Assembly: GCA_022592435.1 (NCBI GenBank)
Contig: JABYQS010000795.1
Location: 1-13,059, forward strand
Length of the DNA stretch: 13,059 nt
Reading direction: 5' to 3'
Source: Cerioporus squamosus
Lineage: Eukaryota; Basidiomycota; Agaricomycetes; Polyporales; Polyporaceae
Part shown: positions 1 through 7,288 of the stretch, one piece after another
How positions within the stretch are numbered: position 1 is the first letter of the stretch
Layout of the letters: every line of letters starts with the position of its first letter
Notes under the pieces: generated by a model
What the model saw: only the letters and a program-made list of their open reading frames with translations
What the model was told of the DNA's origin: nothing
Database searches by the model: none
Position numbers and translations under genes: made by a program

Positions 1-2
1 TT

Positions 3-287
3 CAACAGCAGCATGAGAGGGGTGCGAAGAGTCGAAAAGTGTCTTTGCGTTCCGCGTTTGCTGATGTGTCGTCCCGTGATGTAGCCCCCATTTCTTCTGG
101 GTCAGAATCGGAGCGGGAGACCCGTTCGAGGACGATTAGCTCGCGTCCGCGAGCATCACTTGAGAGCAGTCGCGGCGAAGAGCATCCCGTCGACGCGGTG
201 CGGAGGAGTCTCGCCACGACGGTGTCGTATTCCGCTGCCCGCAAGGAGCGACGCCGTACTATCACCGAGATCTTCTCCCAGAGATGA
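3..287 (+). CDS. C-terminal end of a gene entering from the left; function not recognised
   Basis: An open frame runs from the window edge to a TGA at 285-287, giving about 94 residues with no stop, so the start and most of the gene lie outside the window. The peptide is hydrophilic and rich in Ser, Arg and Glu, with no membrane segment, and looks like a disordered tail. It ends with a basic stretch (ARKERRRTITEIF, about 228-278) that reads like a conserved terminal motif, but I cannot assign it to a family. A canonical intron-like segment follows the stop at 309-362, which fits a 3' UTR of a plus-strand fungal gene. The opposite strand is also open for about 100 codons, but its composition is Arg/Cys-rich and looks like a shadow. 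Codon choice favours G or C at third positions on the plus strand. The gene orientation is reasonably supported; the function is unknown. Confidence 0.42.
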   Translation, partial: QQQHERGAKSRKVSLRSAFADVSSRDVAPISSGSESERETRSRTISSRPRASLESSRGEEHPVDAVRRSLATTVSYSAARKERRRTITEIFSQR

Positions 288-308
288 GCTTGTTGTGCAC
301 GTTTCTGG

Positions 309-362
309 GTACGTATCAAGCTCTGTCTGACATCGTTGATTGCTGATTCGCTCGCCTTGCAG
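309..362 (+). other. Intron-like segment, probably in the 3' UTR
   Basis: The 54 bases begin GTACGT, carry a branch-point-like TGCTGATTC about 20 bases from the end, and finish in a pyrimidine-rich CTTGCAG. These features and the length match the small introns seen elsewhere in the window. It starts 21 bases after the stop of the preceding coding end, so it would be a 3' UTR intron unless the true C-terminus is spliced differently. Confidence 0.35.
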
Positions 363-644
363 ACTGTAGACCAGCCCGTTTCTCTTCTCGGCGCCCCCGC
401 GAATCCGCCGAGCCATATGGCATGCAGCTTCCTGTCTCCATGTTACTGTTCAATCCCCACCGCAACGTTCTGGTATCGCGTCACCACAGCCGACAGTTCG
501 TAGATCCTTCCTTTCTGGTCTAATTCTTGGCCCTTACGCGCCGAGCGGCAGCACCGTGGGGGGCCGTGCACATAGCGCTGCGTGTATTTATCTCTCGTCT
601 CCGAGTCCTCGTCCTTCCTCTTCTCAGTCACTGTTTAAGTATTT

Positions 645-672
645 CCCTCTCTCAGCCTCTCAGCCTCTCTCC
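645..672 (+). repeat. CT-rich tract with short imperfect tandem units
   Basis: This is a pyrimidine-rich run in which the unit CTCTCAGC recurs two to three times, followed by further CTCT and CCAACTCTC. It may be a simple low-complexity repeat or a pyrimidine-rich fungal promoter tract. No clear gene starts directly after it, so a promoter role is only a guess. Confidence 0.4.
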
Positions 673-2020
673 AACTCTCATCCTGTATCCTGACCCGAAG
701 TTGCACGTATGTTTATGGGCTTCATGCATGATATGACGAGCCGCCCCAGAGTACCTTTTGCTAATTCAGTATAGCAATGTAATGGGATGATGTTCATGTG
801 ACGAACCACGACGCCGTAATAATAACTCACGATTGAAGGCGCTGCAGTTCGTCCTTTCCTCTCGACCGCAACCTTCCAGTGTAGAAACTCTATGGTATGT
901 TGCTGATTGCATTGTAGCACACAACCTGAACTGACACCATCTCAGGAGTACCGGTTACCACTTGCATGACTAGGCGGCAACGTCAACCTTGCATTCATAA
1001 CGCAAACCTGCTATCAGCACCATGACAACCCAGGGTCACGAAAGCCTAGGGCGACTGGAGGCAATAGCCAGTTCTTGGCCAGTTCCGTGCACCAACATGC
1101 ACTGCTAACGGACGGGAATTCATATGCATGGAGATGTTTCATGGTCGTCCCCGCTGCCCCGGTCCCGAACCACTGCCAACATTCTTGAGTCTCAGGCTGA
1201 TCTGCAGGTGCGTACTCTTGGCGTCTTCGCCGCATCCTCAAGACCTTGGACGAGCCACGCATTGTTGCCAGCTGGGGACTTCCCATTCCTAGATGTCGCG
1301 TCGAACGCTCTGCGCCACCTGTCCTTCCAATAAACTCCCTCTCACGTTCTCACTCCCCGCGTGCGTACCATCTGACCGGCCATTACCTTGCTTGTCAAGG
1401 TTCTGTCCACCCCCACAATGAAGCCGATTTCATGCACCCGGCGCGCCCCGATAAATTTCACGAGATCATCCGAGCCTTGAAAGCTTGAGCGCTCACTGCG
1501 TCTGCCCGCTTCAGCGCTTCAGCCTCCACGTCCAAGAACTGTCCACGGGCCACGGCAAATCTTCCATAACCTATCAACTATGTACGAGGTCGAGAGTCGA
1601 GACAGCAGAACATTGTGAGTGGAGACACATGCTCTAGCCTCTAAGCACGTTCGAAGTGGCCGAAGCTACTTGTCGCGACTGGGGCTTTGAAGTCCATTCG
1701 CTTTCAGCAAGCTGCAGGGAAACTTTCTGGGACCCCTCGAACGAGTCAAGCCGGAGAAGTTTGTGCTAACCCGCTCAGGTGTGCTCGCCAGGTCACCCCG
1801 CCGGTGAGTGGGTCAGTACTCGTGCCATTCCAGGTCCGAACCGTTGACAGCCATGCTCTTGCGGAGAATCCTGGACTGTTGACCTCTGATCGGTTCCTTC
1901 GTAGCATATAACAGACCTCTTATCAGCTTTCGGACGATGTAGCGCATCCCGGTTGCGTTGATTGAATGTCAATATTAACTACTCTACTTATGTGCAACGC
2001 TCGCACTCGCGCTTGAACAC

Positions 2021-2030
2021 TTATATAATA
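2021..2030 (+). promoter_or_regulatory. TATA-like element without an assigned gene
   Basis: The word TTATATAATA lies in a locally AT-rich patch (about 1960-2060). It would suit a core promoter, but no supported plus-strand gene begins within the next few hundred bases. It is therefore an orphan signal, or chance in AT-rich intergenic sequence. Confidence 0.2.
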
Positions 2031-2705
2031 GCTGTACTACCGTGCAACTTCAAGCTACTTTTTACTCATTTTCTGAGCATATGAGCCTCATCCTCGCACA
2101 TAGTGACCATCTCAAGCTGTCACCAGGAGCACCCTTCTACCGCATGATTGCCTGACAAGCAAGGTTGTAGCCGCCGCAGACGCGTCGGCGTTTCCCTCGT
2201 TCACGCATCTACCGGATGTACCTCGAAAGCTTCGGACCAAGACATCACGATGCATATGTCTATTCGTGATGTTGCCAGGGGTGGGCGAACCTCGCGCATC
2301 CGTGTTATGTCCGAACGTGGCAATCTGGCGTGCAAATCGGTGACACGAAGTGCAACTTGAGCGAAGGAAGAGGCACAATCAGGCAGGCCGGTCGAGCCCA
2401 TGCCAGCGTACTGTCAATCGCTGCACTGGCACAGAGATCGCAAGACCTCGAGCGTGTATATGAGACGCTGCACCCTGCCTACCTAGCTTCGCCCCTTCAC
2501 ATTGTCTCCCGCATGCAGACGCGGTCCACTCGGATGTCCCGGGGTGCTGCCTTTCCTCTCCCATTGCTCCGCCACGCAACGCGCCACTGGGATCCTGCCT
2601 GACCCTGCACACACCGCGTGAGAGGGTGCGTGGGCCGACTTCCCATCGAGGATCGACCGCTGAGGCAAGACTCCCGCCCGAGCCGATGCGCCGTCGCACG
2701 CCTCT

Positions 2706-3056
2706 TCAGTTAGTGCGCAGCTTCTGCCTCCTGCGGAGTCTATAGAACACGTTCTGACACGGTGCAAAGGGTGAGCATGTTGTCAAATCTATTCGTGCGA
2801 GCTTCGTAGCCACGCCTCGTGCAGGTGCACGCGCCCACGAGGCTCGCAAGACATCCGGGCGTGGCTCACCGTCGTCGGTAATGTCGTGGACCAGGATCAG
2901 GGCGTCGTGCACCCGTATTGCACGCTGCCCAGCGTCTGCGATCTGCAATGCATATGTCGCAGGTGTGTCACAGTTGCGAGGGCGACCAACGACAAGATAC
3001 ACCGAGACGAGATCAGGACTCACCATACTGGGTGAGGATGACGTCGCTGGCCGCAT
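2706..3056 (-). CDS. Weak minus-strand coding candidate, possibly part of a spliced gene
   Basis: A 116-codon frame runs on the minus strand. Its middle part (about 2850-2950) has a balanced composition with a hydrophobic patch (VHDALILVHDI), unlike the Arg/Ser-rich noise frames around it. The same strand has good splice words: GTGAGTCCTGATC near 3030, an acceptor ATTGCAG near 2945, and a second donor-like GTGAGCC near 2870. The coding part may thus be one short exon flanked by introns rather than the full frame. The hydrophobic patch vaguely resembles the first helices of fungal DUF6533-type membrane proteins, but the match is too short to claim. No homologous domain was recognised, and the candidate could be chance. 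Confidence 0.18.
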   Translation of the reverse strand: MRPATSSSPSMVSPDLVSVYLVVGRPRNCDTPATYALQIADAGQRAIRVHDALILVHDITDDGEPRPDVLRASWARAPARGVATKLARIDLTTCSPFAPCQNVFYRLRRRQKLRTN

Positions 3057-3244
3057 GGCCCTCGCCGACTAGGCAACGTCGAGGTTTCGTGCGACCGACT
3101 CGGAGTCAGGGAAGCCTGCATCTGGGGCATGCCTAATTTTGTCGGTGCGATTGAAGCTTGAAGCTTCCTATAGTCCGTCTTGTTCGTCCCCGGTCGGAGG
3201 CCTCAACTTCTACACGTTGTACGCTTCTGAGCGCGGTGAATCGG

Positions 3245-3523
3245 CTAGCTCCCCACGTCACGTTTAGTGGACAAATGCCTGAAGTTGCGATACTCATGAT
3301 TGATGTCTTTGGCAGGGAGCGCGGTGTCCATGTCACCACGAGTGCATGACTGGTCACCGTGATCGTTGCCCCGGACAAGCTTGGTTTGCAATGCATTGAC
3401 GATGATCTCCTCCTGCGAGCACCGCGAAGCGGATTGAACTTACATACATACCTCCTCGAGCTCGGGGAGCAGCACGGGTAAGTAGAGACAATTATCGGCA
3501 AGCCGCTTGGTAGCGAAGGAACA
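3245..3523 (-). CDS. Weak minus-strand two-exon coding candidate (no start codon seen)
   Basis: On the minus strand, 24 open codons (3523 down to 3452) are followed by a GTATGT donor, a 39-base intron-like segment (3451-3413) ending CTCGCAG, and then 55 open codons in the matching phase to a TAG at 3247-3245. The joined peptide is acidic then mixed, with segments such as LPVLLPELEE and NALQTKLVRGNDHGD, and looks more protein-like than its neighbours. The intron is shorter than the others here, and there is no ATG and no recognised domain. The plus strand of the same bases is also partly open. It could be an exon remnant of a gene or transposon. The protein is not recognised. Confidence 0.2.
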
Positions 3524-3801
3524 TTAAATCTAGAGTCGATCTGACGGACCTGGCGCAATGGCAACTGATGGGCGGCAAGAACATTACTCCCAGGAATAAC
3601 CGCGTGTGACATGCGAAGGCATATCACTCGCGTCGGGACCATTAGAGAAGGCCTCATCTGGTTCCCATTCCGCCTCCTTCGTGCTCTTCCTCCCACTGCC
3701 ATCTCCGCGCAGCTGAGCGGTCCCTGCTCTTTGCCCGTTGCCAGCGGTAAGCTGGCCGGCACCACACTCCTTTGCCTCACGTTCATTCTCAACCCGGAGC
3801 A

Positions 3802-5727
3802 GTCGGTATAACGCGCGCCACGCGCACCAGCCCAGGATGCACCAAATACCCCGCGGAATGCAGCACCGACACAGACGTGTCCAAGGTCTCGAGGAGCGTG
3901 AACCCGCCCTCATCGACCTCCCCTTCGCCCTCCCATCCATCCCTCTCCTGAGCCCCTTGCTCGACCCCATCCTCACACCCATCATCGCGGGCAAACCCAG
4001 GACGACCACGACCTCCACCCCGCACGCGACGACTTCCACGACTCCCGCTCAAGCTCCGGCTCCCTCTTCTCCCCCCGCTACTACTACCACCTTCAAACCC
4101 CGCCCCCGCTCCGTCGAGTAGCGCGAACGGAAGCAGTGGTGACTCGGGCAACAGCGGCAGCGGCAGCGGCAATGGCAGTGACACTGGCAATGGCAATGGT
4201 GCGAGCCTCTTCTAACGGCTCTAACGGTTCGACCCAGTCAGCTACAACTGCCCCCGCATTCCTGCGGCTTCTTCCTCCGCCGGTTCGTCCGGCTCCTCTG
4301 ATCCCTCTGGACTCCTCCGATGGCTTCCCCCTCAAAAGGCTCGGATGCAGGGAGGCGACGCTTCTGCCTCGGGTAGCTCATCTGGCAGTTCCCCGGAAAA
4401 CTTCAGCGATGCTTCGAGCCATGCATGCCTCTCCCTAGTCATCAATGCTATGCGGTCAATCGTTCGCCACGGCACTGGCAGCGGCGATGGCCGCGTGAGG
4501 AGACTGGCAGCGGTGGCGTCACTGGCACCGCTGCCCATGGCACATCCGTAGGGGCTGCAGGTCGCCTGACCGAACGTTCACAGGACTCCTACCCTGGCGC
4601 GACGACTGGCACGAGTAGTCTGATCCTTCCAATCCCACGGGGACCGTCGACGCGGCCTCGGGCAGTCACGGATTGTCGACTGGGATCATCGTCGCCATCT
4701 CATCATTGCAGCCTTGCTCGCTTTGATGCTACTCCTCTGTTTGCGTTCGCCGCCGTGCAGTCGCTGCGCGCCGTCAAGCGCCGCAAGCAATGGTTCGCCG
4801 GAAGCGGCGCGGTGCAGAGAAGGACTTCAACGACAAGGACGCTCTGGCTCCCGGTACGCACTCCAACCGCAGCAGTTCGCCACCAGCTACGACCGTGGGC
4901 AAGTGCTCTTCCTCTCCCAATCCCTTCCACCGCGAACGAGCTGGTCGCGGAGACAGCGCCGGTCTGGCCGAGCGACCTGAGCGGCTCGATTACCGTTGCT
5001 CCCGCTTCTGCACACACGTCGAATCCTCGTCATCGCCCACGTTCCGCAGCACGACCGATCGGTCGAGCATCCATTCTTCCTCTTCTGCCGGTAGCAGCCG
5101 CCCCCCTTCGCAGGACTCCCAGTACCTCGTCGCTTTGCCTCCAGCAGCTGCTGCCGAAGGCCAGCCCTATGGCATGGACTGCCCGTCGCCGTTCTCCGTA
5201 CGCCCCTTCTCGCCTTCCGAGACGTTTTCGTTCCCACAGCCACCCAAGGACGATGCGCAGAGCCGCGCGTCCGAAATGGTCAGCGGTTCTCGTGAAGAGC
5301 TCCTTGCTTGGTTCGGCCTTCTTCCTGCTGAGGAGGCGTATTCGCCCTCCGCCGAGAACGAGAACCCATTCGCGGATTTCACGGAGGTCGGACGGCCGCC
5401 CTCTGCAGCGACAGACAGCTCGGTGCCTCAGCACTTCGCCCCAGTCGAGACGATCCGGCGCCCGTTCGTGCCATCTATGAACGATGAGCTGGCAGTGAGC
5501 CCAGGCGACGAGGTCCGAATCCTGAAACGCTTCGATGACGGCTGGGCGGTCGCGGAGAAGGTCGGCGCCGGTGTGCAGGGCCTCATCCCGATCGACTGCA
5601 TGCGCGCTGTCGAGGAGGAGCTGCCTGCGTTCCTGGCCAAGAGCGCATCAGCACTACCTTTGCGCGGCCTCGTTCACACGCGTGCGAGCGCCTCAGCGGC
5701 GGGTCGAGTATCGGAGCGGCCATGTGA
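3802..5727 (+). CDS. Membrane-anchored SH3-domain protein, reading frame broken many times
   Basis: The layout matches a fungal single-pass membrane SH3 protein. It has a Cys-containing N-terminal segment (GCTKYPAEC, about 3835), a long Ser/Thr/Pro/Gly-rich presumably extracellular region (3910-4690), a transmembrane helix (about 4670-4745), a basic stop-transfer stretch (AVKRRKQWF, about 4770), a disordered Ser/Pro-rich cytoplasmic region with the NPF-like word ENPFADF (near 5370), and a C-terminal SH3 domain (5456-5609). Such proteins are thought to link membrane or wall signals to actin or polarity partners through proline-rich ligands; that role is inferred. The pieces lie in different frames, with about a dozen switches, most of them between 3900 and 5030. 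From about 5020 to 5640 one frame is unbroken. A further switch near 5640 gives a plausible tail (ERISTTFARP) ending at TGA 5725-5727; without it the frame reads to 5884. No convincing ATG was found. The gene is either decayed or affected by indel errors. Confidence 0.6.
4670..4750 (+). other. Transmembrane helix of the SH3 protein, split over frames
   Basis: LSTGIIVA (frame of 4625) leads directly into LIIAALLALMLLLCL (frame of 4699), and then into FAAVQSLRAVKRRKQW (frame of 4746). Read together these make a normal single-pass helix with a Gly/Ser-rich outer flank and a basic inner flank. The frame switches fall inside about 10 bases at each junction, too short for an intron, so they must be indels. 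Confidence 0.6.
5456..5609 (+). other. SH3 domain
   Basis: The segment begins RRPFVPSMNDELAVSPGDEV and contains the typical diagnostic positions: an ALYDY-like opening (RPFVPSMNDEL), an acidic RT loop, GDEV before the n-Src loop, FDDGWA with the conserved Trp of the ligand groove, and GLIPIDCM equivalent to the usual G-hydrophobic-P-x-N/D-Y/C ending. The length of about 50 residues is normal. It is the most secure element of this gene and is intact in one frame. Confidence 0.88.
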
Positions 5728-5780
5728 GAGGAACGGCTCGGTTCTTGGATACCTCGCTATGATTTCAACGCTTGCTATCG

Positions 5781-5838
5781 GTGAGTCGGGATGTTCTTTG
5801 CGCTCTGGCAGTCTTGCTGACCACTGGTCCCTTTCTAG
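5781..5838 (+). other. Intron-like segment downstream of the SH3 coding end
   Basis: The 58 bases begin GTGAGT, contain a branch-point-like TTGCTGACC, and end CCCTTTCTAG. If coding ends at 5727 this is a 3' UTR intron. If the frame of the SH3 domain continues, splicing it out extends that frame to a TAA at 6063-6065. The second reading gives a Ser/His-rich tail with no resemblance to a domain, so the UTR reading is preferred. Confidence 0.4.
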
Positions 5839-5884
5839 GCCCCGAATTGTTTTTGAGCATGCTGTTGTCTGTCTGCTACACTAA

Positions 5885-6660
5885 TACGCCACCGTCGTCC
5901 TCCATATTGTCATTCACTGCGTCTCGCTGGCCGTCACTAAGACCAGCTCACTATACTCACCTGGTCTCGACGGCCAGCAGGCACCTCCACCACTTCACAC
6001 TCGAACGGCCCCTCTCCTCTTGGGGGCAAGGGGCACCTTCATCTTCTGTCCTTACCAGTACATAATCCGTTGCTTTCATGCTTTCGATCAGTGCATTACT
6101 ACCCCTAGTACGTCTGTGCATACCTTATTCGTCCTCCCTTCCTGCCGCGCTCTCCCACCGCTTCAGATACCCCCTCAAAGCTTCGCTTCACGATTACGCT
6201 TACGACGCCTCACTCCGTACATCCCGTACATAGTACATACTTACTTGGGGCTCATTTGGGGGTCTGGGGTCGAACTGCTTATTGCACTATCCTCGTGGCG
6301 CGGACGGATGGGACCTGTATACCCTTCACACCTTTGGCATTTTTCTTCTTCTTCACGTACTGTACCTGGCGCAAGATCGCTTGCGTGGGCCGCGCGCGCG
6401 GGACGTTGGCTAGACCCTCGGCGCGACGCTGTAGAAAGATGAGTGGTGTAGCTGTTGTTGGTTGGTTTAGGTAGGAAATCACAGTACATACGCGTGTACC
6501 ATGATGTAGCATTGCTCAAGTCGTCGATCTCGGTCGGCGTGCTTTAGGGCGTAACTTATACAAGACTGTTGCACGTCCCCGATCGAGTCTACGTCGTGTC
6601 GCTTTTCTACTGGTTGTCGCGGAGTCTTATCACGACGCCACAGGGCCCAAAGATCTCTGG
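5885..6660. other. 3' UTR or intergenic sequence of the SH3 gene
   Basis: No supported gene. The sequence is pyrimidine-rich on the plus strand (for example TTTTTCTTCTTCTTCACG near 6340), with short alternating GTACAT words at about 6217-6242. ATG-started frames are under 140 codons and overlap freely in several frames, which is typical of noncoding GC-moderate DNA. A transcript end for the SH3 gene would lie in the first part, but no clear polyadenylation signal stands out. Confidence 0.35.
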
Positions 6661-6662
6661 TA

Positions 6663-6984
6663 GTCGAGGGCAGTCGCCAAGAATCCGAGGTGTCTGGATA
6701 CATCTCGATCGAGGACGAGGTGATCGCCGCGGGTAGGTACGCGCCGTCTACAACCTTCTACAACGCTATCAGCCGGTACCGACACAATTCCTTGCTCTTG
6801 GTGGCGGCGACACAGTACGCGAAACAGGTACCAGGACGAAGACACTGAGACTCGACGTCAACGTTCTTCCCAATATCTTGACTCCCCCCGACACGACGGT
6901 CACAAGCATTGAAGCAAACCGTTTGCTCACTGTATCTCCTGCACCAAGCCTGAGATTGCTCGTCCATCGTCAAATCCGTCATTG
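6663..6984 (+). CDS. Coding-like sequence in two overlapping frames, no ATG
   Basis: Two plus-strand frames look protein-like without any start codon. One (6663 to a stop at 6846-6848) includes SGYISIEDEVIAAGRYAP. The other (from an acceptor-like GGGTAG at about 6736 to a stop at 6982-6984) includes LRLDVNVLPNILTPPDTTV. Both have balanced amino-acid use and no Arg-rich shadow character. A single exon with one frame switch near 6735, or an exon beginning after the TAG acceptor, would both explain this. It lies about 300 bases upstream of the F-box gene on the same strand, so it could be the end of a separate small gene or an upstream relic. No domain was recognised, and overlapping minus-strand frames exist. 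Confidence is low. Confidence 0.22.
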
Positions 6985-7151
6985 AAGGGCGACTTCAGTG
7001 GCATCGGCATGGTCTTGGGTAGTGTGCAATGTAGACCTAGTCGAGGCTCGGTTTTAGTGCCGACGTCAAGCGTTGATGGTGCCGTGCTTATGGCACTGGG
7101 CAGGCCAGCCGTGTGCGGGAGCCATCGCTTTAGGAGGCTACTACCGTCAGG

Positions 7152-7159
7152 CTTATATG
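7152..7159 (+). promoter_or_regulatory. TATA-like element upstream of the F-box gene
   Basis: CTTATATG lies about 135 bases before the ATG at 7289, a reasonable distance for a fungal core promoter with a short 5' leader. No other element is evident between it and the start. The spacing is the only support. Confidence 0.25.
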
Positions 7160-7288
7160 AGCGTCTATGCGAGTCGTGCGTGGCTTCGAGTTCCTGCCAG
7201 CACCATCATCTAAAGCTAAAGCTTTGAACGTTGAACTGTGTTACGGTACAGTGCAAGGTGCTGCGACCACATCCGACTTGGTAAAAGG

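Larger units (their letters stand above)
363..2100. other. Long stretch with no convincing gene
   Basis: Both strands are broken by stops. The longest ATG-started frames are only 60-90 codons, with compositions rich in Arg, Ser, His and Cys that do not resemble a fold. Base composition is less GC-biased than in the recognised genes. Isolated donor- and acceptor-like words occur (for example GTGAGTGGAG at 1616), but I could not link them into a phase-consistent coding model. A small gene with very short exons cannot be excluded. Confidence 0.4.

Noticed and set aside
1246..1488. An 80-codon plus frame ending FHEIIRALKA
   Set aside because: The last 20 residues look protein-like, but the upstream part is Ser/Arg/Pro-rich noise, no splice model improves it, and no domain is recognisable.
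3145..3165. Short direct repeat GAAGCTT-GAAGCTT
   Set aside because: Only two copies of 7 bases exist. There are no flanking inverted repeats or target-site duplication to suggest a mobile element.
3133..3792. A 219-codon minus-strand frame
   Set aside because: Its product is Arg/Ser/Pro-rich with no domain, and it runs across the splice-like signals that support a different minus-strand frame in the same bases.
3584..4196. Long minus-strand frames opposite the start of the SH3 gene, with Gly/Arg/Leu-rich products
   Set aside because: They mirror the Ser/Thr/Pro-rich repeats of the plus strand. The Leu-Pro, Gly-Arg and Ser-Gly runs are antisense translations of those repeats, apart from a small part near 3600-3700 noted in the findings.
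4425..5480. A 351-codon plus-strand frame through the SH3 gene, taken as a separate gene
   Set aside because: It contains genuine pieces of the SH3 protein (about 4500-4625, 4746-4808 and 4930-5030), but after about 5030 it turns into an Arg/Pro-rich shadow of the SH3 frame. It is part of the broken gene, not its own gene.
7238..7288. N-terminal extension of the F-box protein to 7238
   Set aside because: The codon at 7238 is GTG, which is not expected to start a eukaryotic gene. The first in-frame ATG is at 7289.
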